A stretch of 8,300 nt of DNA, taken from the NCBI GenBank assembly GCA_002938045.1, contig PTLJ01000054.1, forward strand, positions 1 to 8,300, written 5' to 3'. The DNA is from Alphaproteobacteria bacterium MarineAlpha3_Bin4. GTDB lineage: Bacteria > Pseudomonadota > Alphaproteobacteria > Rhodospirillales > Casp-alpha2. The position numbers were made by a program, and so were the translations under genes. The notes under the pieces are model-generated. The model had not been told where the DNA came from. It made no database searches and was given only the letters and a program-made list of their open reading frames with translations. Shown here in pieces: positions 1-5,863 of the stretch; position 1 is the first letter of the stretch; each line of letters begins with the position of its first letter.

Positions 1-627
1 GGACAGCCCGCCTACAACGCTGGCGACAACAGCGATACGAAAGCGATCGCGCGCCAGGTAATCGTTGCCTTTGAGGATTTTGACTACGTCGTCGCACCGT
101 CCGGGTCCTGTGCCGGCATGATACGCTGCCACTACCCGACTCTATTCGAAGAAGACCCCGAAACCGGCGCCCGCGCCCGTGCTCTGGCTGATAAGACCCA
201 TGAGCTGGTGTCTTTTCTGACCGATGTGGTCGGCTTCCACGGTATCGACATCAACCATAATTGTACCGTTACCTACCACGATTCCTGCTCGGGCCTGCGC
301 GAACTGGATATAAAGAACCAACCTCGGGCGCTGCTGGATAAGATAAGCGGGCTATCCATAATCGAGGGAAAGGAGGCGGAAACTTGCTGTGGCTTCGGCG
401 GATTGTTCTGTGTCGAGTATCCGGATATCTCCGAGCGTATAGTCGACGAAAAGATCAACGACATTATTGCCACAGGTGCCGATATGCTGGTTGCCGGCGA
501 CTTAGGCTGCCTATTTAACATCGCTGGCCGCCTCAAACGCCGCGGGTCCACGGTCAAGTCCCGCCATGTGGCTGAAGTACTAGCTGGCGTGGCTAAAGCG
601 CCGGCCATCGGTTGCAGCGACAAGTAA
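1..627 (+). CDS. lutA: LutA/LldE, Fe-S subunit of L-lactate utilisation complex (5' truncated)
   Basis: The frame is open from the first base, so the gene starts outside the window; 208 codons and a TAA stop are present. LutA works with LutB and LutC to oxidise L-lactate to pyruvate in the cytoplasm. The visible part begins with Gly-Gln-Pro-Ala-Tyr-Asn, which normally directly follows the first CCG cysteine motif of this family, so that first motif is just off the left edge. Further on are a Ser-Gly-Ser-Cys-Ala-Gly-Met motif (about 100-120), Asp-Ser-Cys-Ser-Gly-Leu-Arg (280-300) and the second CCG motif Thr-Cys-Cys-Gly-Phe-Gly-Gly (382-402), the expected cysteine-rich (CCG domain) pattern for cofactor or Fe-S binding. 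The general CCG family also includes GlcF and HdrB subunits, but the following lutB and lutC settle the assignment. About 30 to 40 N-terminal codons are probably missing, judging from the usual family length of about 240. Confidence 0.93.
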   Translation, partial: GQPAYNAGDNSDTKAIARQVIVAFEDFDYVVAPSGSCAGMIRCHYPTLFEEDPETGARARALADKTHELVSFLTDVVGFHGIDINHNCTVTYHDSCSGLRELDIKNQPRALLDKISGLSIIEGKEAETCCGFGGLFCVEYPDISERIVDEKINDIIATGADMLVAGDLGCLFNIAGRLKRRGSTVKSRHVAEVLAGVAKAPAIGCSDK

Positions 628-640
628 AGGTGCCGGGGCC

Positions 641-2083
641 ATGGAAGCAACCACCTTCCGGTTCAAAGCCAACGCCCGACAAGCACTCGCCAACGATACA
701 TTACGCGACGCACTTGCGCTCTTGAGCAAGGGCTTCCCGGCCAAGCGCCTGCAAGCGATGGCGCGAATGCCGGAATTTGAAGCGTTACGCGACGAGGCCC
801 GCGATATCAAGAACCATGTTCTGGCCAATCTGGACCATTACCTGGAGCGCTTCGAAAGCCGGGTTACGGAACAGGGTGGACACGTCCACTGGTGTCGGGA
901 CGCGACAGAGGCCCGGCAAACGATCCTAGACATCTGCCGTCATACGGACGCTAAAACGGTGACCAAGAGTAAATCGATGATCGGTGAGGAGATCGCCATC
1001 AACGACTTCCTCGAAGAAAACGGTATCACACCCATCGAAACGGATCTCGGCGAGTATATCATCCAACTCCGCCAGGAACCGCCAAGCCACATCATCGCAC
1101 CGGCCATCCACCTAAAACAGCACCAGGTGGCTGAGACCTTCCGCGATAATCACGCTGAGCTCCATGCCGATCGTTCCCTCGACGAGCCACGGGCGTTGTT
1201 AGATGAGGCTCGCAGCGAACTCCGTCAGAAATTTTTCGACGCCGACGTCGGCCTGACTGGGGCCAATATGCTTGTAGTTGAGACCGGCTCGACTGTTCTA
1301 GTCACCAACGAAGGCAACGCCGAACTCACCTGCACCCTCCCGCGAGTCCACATCGTCATCGCCAGCCTGGAGAAGATTGTGCCGACACTCGAAGATGCTA
1401 CCACCATTCTCCGCGTCCTGGCGCGCTCGGCGACTGGCCAGGAGATGTCCGTCTACACCAGTTTCTGCACCGGCCCCAAGCGCGCAAATGACCTCGACGG
1501 GCCGGACCAATACCATGTCCTCCTGCTCGATAACGGTCGCACGCAATTGCTCGGCACCGAGTTTCAGGAGATGCTCCGCTGTATCCGCTGCGGCGCCTGC
1601 CTCAACCACTGCCCCGTCTACAAAGCCGTTGGCGGGCACGCCTACGGCTGGGTCTATTCGGGCCCAATGGGTGCAGTACTAATCCCTGGCCTAATCGGCC
1701 TTGATCAGACGGCGGATCTTCCTAAAGCTTCGACACTTTGCGGCCATTGTGAGAGCGTCTGTCCGATGCGGATCCCATTACCTCGGATGCTGCGGGCATG
1801 GCGCAGGCAACTGTTTGACCTTCGGCGAGGTTCAAAGACTGTGCGCTTCGGCCTCAGGGCCTGGACGATGCTGGCTACACGGCCCGGCCTTTACCGGGTG
1901 TTGACTGGCATTACGGTCGCCATGCTCGCCTGGCTCGGTCGTTCCAGAGGCGCGTTCCGCAGCCTGCCCTTAGCCGGCAGCTGGAGCAAGGCGCGCGACT
2001 TGCCGGCACCTGAGGGTGGAACGTTTGTCGCCCAATGGCAGCGAAAAAAAGACCATGATCACGGCACGCGAAGATATCCTTAG
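641..2083 (+). CDS. lutB: LutB/LldF, ferredoxin-type Fe-S subunit of L-lactate utilisation complex
   Basis: This 480-residue protein has the LutB architecture. A LUD (DUF162) domain covers roughly residues 60-305. A bacterial ferredoxin-type domain follows with two cysteine clusters: Cys314, Cys317, Cys320, Cys324 (CIRCGACLNHCPVY) and Cys367, Cys370, Cys374 (CGHCESVCP). These would hold [4Fe-4S] clusters that pass electrons from lactate oxidation. A C-terminal tail of about 100 residues completes the protein, as in full-length homologues. The length is normal and all expected cluster cysteines seem present. The ATG at 641 is preceded by AAAGG (626-630), which overlaps the lutA stop, and the gap to lutA is only 13 bases. 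The 3' end overlaps lutC by 29 bases, so translation is likely coupled. No membrane segment is clear; a short hydrophobic stretch at about 418-432 (TGITVAMLAWLG) could aid membrane association, but this is inference. Confidence 0.96.
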   Translation: MEATTFRFKANARQALANDTLRDALALLSKGFPAKRLQAMARMPEFEALRDEARDIKNHVLANLDHYLERFESRVTEQGGHVHWCRDATEARQTILDICRHTDAKTVTKSKSMIGEEIAINDFLEENGITPIETDLGEYIIQLRQEPPSHIIAPAIHLKQHQVAETFRDNHAELHADRSLDEPRALLDEARSELRQKFFDADVGLTGANMLVVETGSTVLVTNEGNAELTCTLPRVHIVIASLEKIVPTLEDATTILRVLARSATGQEMSVYTSFCTGPKRANDLDGPDQYHVLLLDNGRTQLLGTEFQEMLRCIRCGACLNHCPVYKAVGGHAYGWVYSGPMGAVLIPGLIGLDQTADLPKASTLCGHCESVCPMRIPLPRMLRAWRRQLFDLRRGSKTVRFGLRAWTMLATRPGLYRVLTGITVAMLAWLGRSRGAFRSLPLAGSWSKARDLPAPEGGTFVAQWQRKKDHDHGTRRYP

Positions 2084-2747
2084 CCGCATCCGTAATGCCA
2101 TTGCCGGACAGGGTAGCGCCACCGGTACGGTCGATAAACGGCTCCAGGCGCATGCGGTGAATACGATACCCGCACGCGGCCGGTGTGATCGGAATGCGTG
2201 TATAGACGCCTTCGTAACCGAGGCAGAGAAGGTAAATGCCACCGTGGCCCGGATCACCGGGGCCGACGCAGTGCCGCCAGAGGTTGTCCGCTATCTGACT
2301 GACAACAACTTACCATTAGTCCTACGTTTGGCCCCCGATCCTAGGGTTGCCGTTATTCCGTGGGCGCAACAAACGTTGCTCGAAGTTTCAACTGGCGCTG
2401 CCCGGAGTTCTGATACGGCTAGCGTCAGCCATGCCTTCGCCGCTGTCGCCGAAACCGGGACCGTTGTAATGGTGTCTGGGGCGGAAAATCCAACAACACT
2501 TAACTATCTACCACCGACACATTTCGCGATCATTGCCGTCGCCGATATCTTCGGCAGCTACGAGGAGGTTTGGCGACGGTTGCGGGCGCAGCGCGCAGAG
2601 GTGGCCGAACCCTGCGACGTTATGCCGCGCGCCGTCAATTGGATTACTGGCCCGTCGCGTACGGCCGATATCGAACAAACTATACTGCTGGGCGCGCACG
2701 GCCCGCAGCGTTTGCACATCGTGATCGTCGATGGCAAAAAAATCTAA
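2055..2747 (+). CDS. lutC: LutC/LldG, LUD-domain subunit of L-lactate utilisation complex
   Basis: This is a 230-residue LUD-domain protein, the third member of the lactate-oxidising LutABC set. Family features are the N-terminal Ile-Leu-Ser-Arg-Ile-Arg helix, the central Val-Ala-Glu-Thr-Gly-Thr-Val segment, and the C-terminal block Thr-Gly-Pro-Ser-Arg-Thr-Ala-Asp-Ile-Glu followed by Gly-Ala-His-Gly-Pro. The ATG at 2055 is chosen because Met-Ile-Thr-Ala-Arg-Glu-Asp-Ile-Leu matches how LutC proteins begin. The frame is open further upstream to a GTG at 2016, but that would deepen the overlap with lutB. The chosen start still overlaps lutB by 29 bases. There is no good Shine-Dalgarno sequence, only a run of seven A residues (2044-2050), so initiation probably depends on ribosomes terminating at lutB. 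The biochemical role of the LutC subunit is less well defined than those of LutA and LutB. Confidence 0.93.
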   Translation: MITAREDILSRIRNAIAGQGSATGTVDKRLQAHAVNTIPARGRCDRNACIDAFVTEAEKVNATVARITGADAVPPEVVRYLTDNNLPLVLRLAPDPRVAVIPWAQQTLLEVSTGAARSSDTASVSHAFAAVAETGTVVMVSGAENPTTLNYLPPTHFAIIAVADIFGSYEEVWRRLRAQRAEVAEPCDVMPRAVNWITGPSRTADIEQTILLGAHGPQRLHIVIVDGKKI

Positions 2748-3315
2748 ATCCGACGTTTCCGCCGACAACAGAGGCACCGCCGATCGCGCCCTTGCTTCAG
2801 ACGAAGTAGCACTGTGGCAAGTCATTACAGAGGATGTTACGCCTCTTGAAAAATCGACAAATAAAGGTTTCCCGTCGGTTGAAGCTGACAAACCTGCGCG
2901 GCGTAGAGGTGCTCAGCAATCTTCGGCACCAATCGTCCGCTATGAACCTAAATCGGCAGAATCCGAAATAAATCACAACGCGGGCCCGGGCCTAGATAGG
3001 CGCACTGAAATACGCTTAAGGCGAGGACAACTCTCTATTGACGCACGCCTCGACCTCCATGGGATGACCCAGGGCGAGGCCCACCATGCCTTAGTGCGGT
3101 TCCTCGGGACTGCCTACGAAACCTGCCAGCGCGCGGTTCTGGTAATTACCGGCAAGGGCGGTGGCAACGGGCGCATAGGCGTCTTGAGGGAAGCAGTGCC
3201 ACGGTGGTTGAATGAAACGACGAACCGGCGCTATATCCGTGGCTTTGCACAGGCGGCTCCGAAGGATGGGGGCGAGGGTGCCCTCTATGTCCTGGTCAAA
3301 AGGAAAAGATCATGA
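2731..3315 (+). CDS. Smr domain-containing protein (DNA-nicking/RNA endonuclease-like)
   Basis: The protein has 194 residues. The N-terminal 85 residues are polar, low in complexity and probably disordered. The C-terminal half is an Smr domain, starting around Pro86-Gly-Leu-Asp-Arg-Arg. It shows the hallmark Leu-Asp-Leu-His-Gly-Met-Thr (107-113) and the Thr-Gly-Lys-Gly loop (140-143), followed by Leu-Arg-Glu-Ala-Val-Pro-Arg-Trp-Leu (152-160). Stand-alone Smr proteins resemble the MutS2 C-terminal nuclease, and some members cut DNA or RNA, but the substrate of this alphaproteobacterial type is not established. The start at 2731 lies inside lutC, overlapping it by 17 bases, with no clear ribosome binding site, so translation is probably coupled to lutC. 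The 3' end overlaps the next gene in an ATGA. In alphaproteobacteria as I recall them, an mltA-like gene usually precedes this Smr gene; here lutC takes that place. Confidence 0.88.
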   Translation: MAKKSKSDVSADNRGTADRALASDEVALWQVITEDVTPLEKSTNKGFPSVEADKPARRRGAQQSSAPIVRYEPKSAESEINHNAGPGLDRRTEIRLRRGQLSIDARLDLHGMTQGEAHHALVRFLGTAYETCQRAVLVITGKGGGNGRIGVLREAVPRWLNETTNRRYIRGFAQAAPKDGGEGALYVLVKRKRS

Positions 3316-3692
3316 CGCCAATCGGGCAGAAAATTAGGGAGCTCAGGGCCGAACGAGGGATCACGTTGAAGAAGATGGCCAAGGATCTGGGCGTGACTGC
3401 GGCCTATTTCTCGGCACTCGAACACGGCCATAGAGGTAAACCGGGATCGGGTCTGATCCAGCAAATTTGCGGCTACTTTGATCTGATGTGGGACGCTGCC
3501 GAGGAATTGCAGAGGCTGGCCGATCTTTCGCACCCGCGTGTAGTTGTAGATACCTCGGGTTTGAGCCCGAAAGCAACTGAGTTGGCTAATCTGTTAGCAG
3601 AAAAAATTGAAGTGATGGATGAGAATACCATCGAATGGGTGATCGCCGAAATTCGCGGTCGTCATGGGTCTATAGATAGGCCCCCCCATTAG
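3312..3692 (+). CDS. XRE-family helix-turn-helix transcriptional regulator
   Basis: This small protein has 126 residues. Residues 6-62 form a Cro/CI-type helix-turn-helix: Ile-Arg-Glu-Leu-Arg-Ala-Glu-Arg-Gly, then Leu-Lys-Lys-Met-Ala-Lys-Asp-Leu-Gly-Val and the recognition-helix region Ala-Ala-Tyr-Phe-Ser-Ala-Leu-Glu-His-Gly. The rest (about 85-118) is a predicted helical region rich in Leu and Glu that may serve in dimerisation; no ligand-binding domain can be recognised. The gene starts in an ATGA overlap with the Smr gene and is last in the lut-smr-xre unit. A small XRE gene between smr and a converging hslU is a recurrent alphaproteobacterial arrangement, as I recall it, so its target may be a housekeeping one rather than the lut genes. 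I do not know the target. It is a different protein from the helix-turn-helix fused to HisB further along. Confidence 0.88.
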   Translation: MTPIGQKIRELRAERGITLKKMAKDLGVTAAYFSALEHGHRGKPGSGLIQQICGYFDLMWDAAEELQRLADLSHPRVVVDTSGLSPKATELANLLAEKIEVMDENTIEWVIAEIRGRHGSIDRPPH

Positions 3693-3696
3693 GGGG
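3683..3696. other. GC hairpin between converging genes
   Basis: Five C residues (3683-3687) and five G residues (3692-3696) flank the loop ATTA. The stop codon of the XRE gene (3690-3692) lies in the loop and first stem base. The hairpin sits between the converging XRE gene and hslU, so it could slow polymerase in both directions. No T-tract follows on either strand, so it does not qualify as a typical intrinsic terminator. The gap to hslU holds nothing else I can recognise. Confidence 0.3.
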
Positions 3697-3740
3697 TTAC
3701 GCAAGGAATCTCTCGGTCAGACTACAGGCAATAACAATTA

Positions 3741-5060
3741 TCATAGAATGTATTTCCGCAAATCGGCATCCTTGGCCAAATCGCCGACGCTGTCACGTAC
3801 CTCTGCTGCGCGGAGAATTACCGTTTCGCCGCCGCGCTCCGATGCGGTGAAGCTGATTTCTTCGACCAGCTTCTCCATCACCGTATGCAGCCGCCGGGCA
3901 CCAATGTTCTCGACGCCTTGGTTGATTTCGGCGGCGAGGTCGGCGATCTCATCAATTGCGTCATCGGTAAGCTCCAGTGTCACCTCTTCGACCGCCATTA
4001 ACGCCGTATATTGCTTGATTAAGCTGAATTCCGGCTCGGTCAGGATGCGCACGAAATCGTCCCTGGTAAGCGCATTGAGTTCGACCCTAATCGGCAAACG
4101 TCCTTGCAATTCTGGCAACATGTCTGCCGGCTTAGCGACATGGAACGCGCCCGACGCGATAAACAGAATATGGTCTGTCTGAACGGCGCCGTGTTTGGTC
4201 ACCACCGTCGTGCCTTCAATCAGTGGCAGCAAATCGCGCTGCACGCCCTCGCGGCTGACATCGGTGCCGACACGTTCGGAGCGCGCTGTGATTTTGTCAA
4301 TCTCGTCAATGAAGACGATGCCACTGTTTTCCACCGTCTCGATCGCATCTTTGGCCACGCGGTCCTCATCAAGGAGCTTGTCGCTTTCTTCGCCGAGCAG
4401 CACGTCGTAAGATTCGGAGACTGTCATCTGCTTCGGTTTCTGTGTCTGGCCGAACGCCTTGCCAAACACTTCGTTGAGGTTAAGCATGCCCATTTGCGCG
4501 CCCGGCATGCCCGGGATGTCAAAGGTGGGTAGGCTACCGCTGCCGGAACCAAGGACCTGGATCTCAACCTCCTTCTCGTCGAGTTCGCCATTGCGCAGCA
4601 TGCGACGGAACTTCTCGCGTGTATCCTTGCTGGCGCCTTCGCCGACTAGTGCGTCAAGCACTCGTTCCTCGGCCTGCAGTTCGGCTTTGGCGGTTACCTG
4701 CTTGCGCAGACGGTTGCGGGTCATATGAATGGCCATCTCAACCAGGTCACGTATAATCTGTTCGACGTCGCGCCCGACGTAACCGATTTCCGTGAACTTG
4801 GTCGCCTCGATCTTAATGAAAGGTGCCTGGGCGAGCTTCGCCAGGCGCCGGGCGATTTCTGTCTTGCCGACGCCGGTGGGGCCCATCATCAGGATATTTT
4901 TCGGCAGCACTTCCTCGCGCATGCCCTCATCCAGTTGCTGGCGGCGCCAACGGTTGCGCAACGCGATGGCGACGGCGCGCTTGGCGTCGTTCTGGCCGAC
5001 GATGTATCGGTCGAGCTCGGATACAATCTCGCGCGGCGTGAAACTGATAGCCTCAGTCAT
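3741..5060 (-). CDS. hslU: HslU (ClpY), ATPase subunit of the HslVU protease
   Basis: This 439-residue AAA+ unfoldase forms the ATP-driven ring that unfolds proteins and feeds them into the HslV chamber in the cytoplasm. Visible motifs are Walker A Gly-Pro-Thr-Gly-Val-Gly-Lys-Thr (60-67), the pore loop Gly-Tyr-Val-Gly (93-96), Walker B Ile-Val-Phe-Ile-Asp-Glu-Ile-Asp (248-255), the arginine-finger region Glu-Leu-Gln-Gly-Arg-Leu-Pro (317-323) and sensor 2 Gly-Ala-Arg-Arg (387-390). The inserted I domain lies between the two Walker motifs (about 110-240). The C-terminus Asp-Leu-Arg-Lys-Tyr-Ile-Leu is the family tail that inserts between HslV subunits to activate them. Length is normal and no key residue is missing. 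The start overlaps the hslV stop in an ATGA (5057-5060) without a good ribosome binding site, indicating translational coupling. Confidence 0.98.
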   Translation of the reverse strand: MTEAISFTPREIVSELDRYIVGQNDAKRAVAIALRNRWRRQQLDEGMREEVLPKNILMMGPTGVGKTEIARRLAKLAQAPFIKIEATKFTEIGYVGRDVEQIIRDLVEMAIHMTRNRLRKQVTAKAELQAEERVLDALVGEGASKDTREKFRRMLRNGELDEKEVEIQVLGSGSGSLPTFDIPGMPGAQMGMLNLNEVFGKAFGQTQKPKQMTVSESYDVLLGEESDKLLDEDRVAKDAIETVENSGIVFIDEIDKITARSERVGTDVSREGVQRDLLPLIEGTTVVTKHGAVQTDHILFIASGAFHVAKPADMLPELQGRLPIRVELNALTRDDFVRILTEPEFSLIKQYTALMAVEEVTLELTDDAIDEIADLAAEINQGVENIGARRLHTVMEKLVEEISFTASERGGETVILRAAEVRDSVGDLAKDADLRKYIL

Positions 5061-5605
5061 AGTGATTCGACGATCACGTTAGCGTTAGTGTGGACGCAAA
5101 TGCTGGCCGCAATTTCCATTGCGCGGCGCGCGATGGCCTCGGCGTCGAGGCCCTTTTGGTCAATTAGCGCACGTGCCGCTGCAAGCGCGTAGTTGCCGCC
5201 GGAGCCAATACCGATCAATCCATCCTCGGGCTCGAGCACGTCGCCGGTGCCTGTCAGTACCAGTGACACGTCTTTATCGGCGACAGCCATCATCGCCTCT
5301 AGGCGCCGCAAGAAACGGTCAGTGCGCCAGTCCTTGGCCAGCTCGACACAGGCACGCGTCAACTGCGTTGGATATTGCTCGAGCTTGTCCTCAAGGCGCT
5401 CGAACAGCGTGAAGGCGTCAGCGGTAGCACCAGCGAAACCGCCGATCACAGAGCCGTCTCCGAGGCGCCGCACTTTGCATGCGTTGGCCTTGATCACCGT
5501 ATCGCCGAGGCTAACTTGGCCATCGCCGGCGATGACGACGCCCTTTCCCTTGCGGACGGCGAGGATCGTTGTGCCGTGCCAAGCACTGTCTTTTTCGCCC
5601 GTCAT
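5057..5605 (-). CDS. hslV: HslV (ClpQ), threonine peptidase subunit of the HslVU protease
   Basis: This 182-residue proteasome-beta-like peptidase forms the double-ring proteolytic core of HslVU. The chosen start is the ATG at 5605, giving Met-Thr-Gly-Glu-Lys-Asp and a short propeptide that ends at Trp-His-Gly. Cleavage before Thr12 would expose the catalytic threonine, as in other alphaproteobacterial HslV proteins. Counting from that Thr as residue 1, Asp17 and Lys33 fall exactly where the active-site residues are expected. Gly-Ser-Gly-Gly-Asn-Tyr-Ala is also conserved. A purine-rich AGGCGAG precedes the 5605 start. An upstream in-frame ATG at 5635 would add ten residues not typical of the family. 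The gene is first in an hslVU unit divergent from the his operon. Confidence 0.97.
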   Translation of the reverse strand: MTGEKDSAWHGTTILAVRKGKGVVIAGDGQVSLGDTVIKANACKVRRLGDGSVIGGFAGATADAFTLFERLEDKLEQYPTQLTRACVELAKDWRTDRFLRRLEAMMAVADKDVSLVLTGTGDVLEPEDGLIGIGSGGNYALAAARALIDQKGLDAEAIARRAMEIAASICVHTNANVIVESL

Positions 5606-5659
5606 GATGTCTCGCCTGCCTAAGGGGTGACGCATCGTTCATCGGCGCCGGGATTGGCG

Positions 5660-5688
5660 ACTATAGCGAAGGATTTGGGTTTGTGAAG
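5660..5688 (-). promoter_or_regulatory. candidate hslVU promoter
   Basis: Read on the - strand, TATAGT (5665-5660) makes a good -10 element about 55 bases before the hslV start. CTTCAC (5688-5683) lies 17 bases upstream of it. This pair vaguely resembles alphaproteobacterial RpoH-type promoters (CTTG-type -35 with a CTATAT-like -10), which would suit a heat-shock protease, but the -35 match is poor. A better-looking TTGACC (5700-5695) lies 29 bases from the -10, too far for normal spacing. Treat this as a candidate only. Confidence 0.3.
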
Positions 5689-5787
5689 CGTTGCGGTCAA
5701 AAGAAGGACCAAATCAATGTTGAGGCTGGGGAATGCGACGCGATACTGCCAAAACCGTCCTACGGCGGGACAGTAGAGCCGCAGCGT

Positions 5788-5858
5788 TGTTTAATTGGCG
5801 GCCTTATAGAATTAAACCACACATAATGTTTGATTATTACTAAACAATTTGTTTAATT
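5788..5858. promoter_or_regulatory. AT-rich half-site array, candidate operator of the his operon
   Basis: This stretch holds repeated related half-sites in an otherwise GC-rich region. GTTTAATT occurs at 5789-5796 and 5851-5858, and its exact reverse complement AATTAAAC at 5810-5817. TGTTT also occurs at 5827-5831. The perfect palindrome TAAACAATTTGTTTA (6-base arms, 3-base centre) occupies 5841-5855 and ends eight bases before the ATG at 5864. Possible -10 elements, TAGAAT (5807-5812) and CATAAT (5822-5827), lie among the half-sites, but I could not pair either with a convincing -35. The inverted-repeat form fits binding by dimeric XRE-type helix-turn-helix proteins. The obvious candidate binder is the domain encoded immediately downstream, which is inference. 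Confidence 0.45.
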
Positions 5859-5863
5859 TAATC

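Noticed and set aside
1298..1639. Open frame of 113 codons on the - strand inside lutB
   Set aside because: It overlaps the most conserved part of lutB, including the first cysteine cluster, and has no protein-like motif of its own.
3681..3697. Intrinsic terminator after the XRE gene
   Set aside because: The stem is only five G-C pairs and no T-tract follows on either strand, so I keep it only as a hairpin.
4104..4532. Open frame of 142 codons on the + strand opposite hslU
   Set aside because: It lies wholly antisense to a clear hslU, has no recognisable motif and looks like a reverse-frame shadow of a GC-rich gene. The same holds for frames at 3748-4182 and 4725-5192.
5193..5630. Open frame of 145 codons on the + strand opposite hslV
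   Set aside because: It is antisense to hslV and Ser/Arg/Pro-rich without domain features, as expected from a shadow frame.
5695..5700. TTGACC as the -35 element of hslV
   Set aside because: It matches a -35 box well, but the only good -10 (TATAGT) is 29 bases away and nothing like a -10 lies at 16-18 bases.
5849..5863. TTG start at 5849 for the HTH-HisB protein
   Set aside because: It adds only five residues, has no ribosome binding site, and lies in the palindrome; the ATG at 5864 gives the usual XRE N-terminus.
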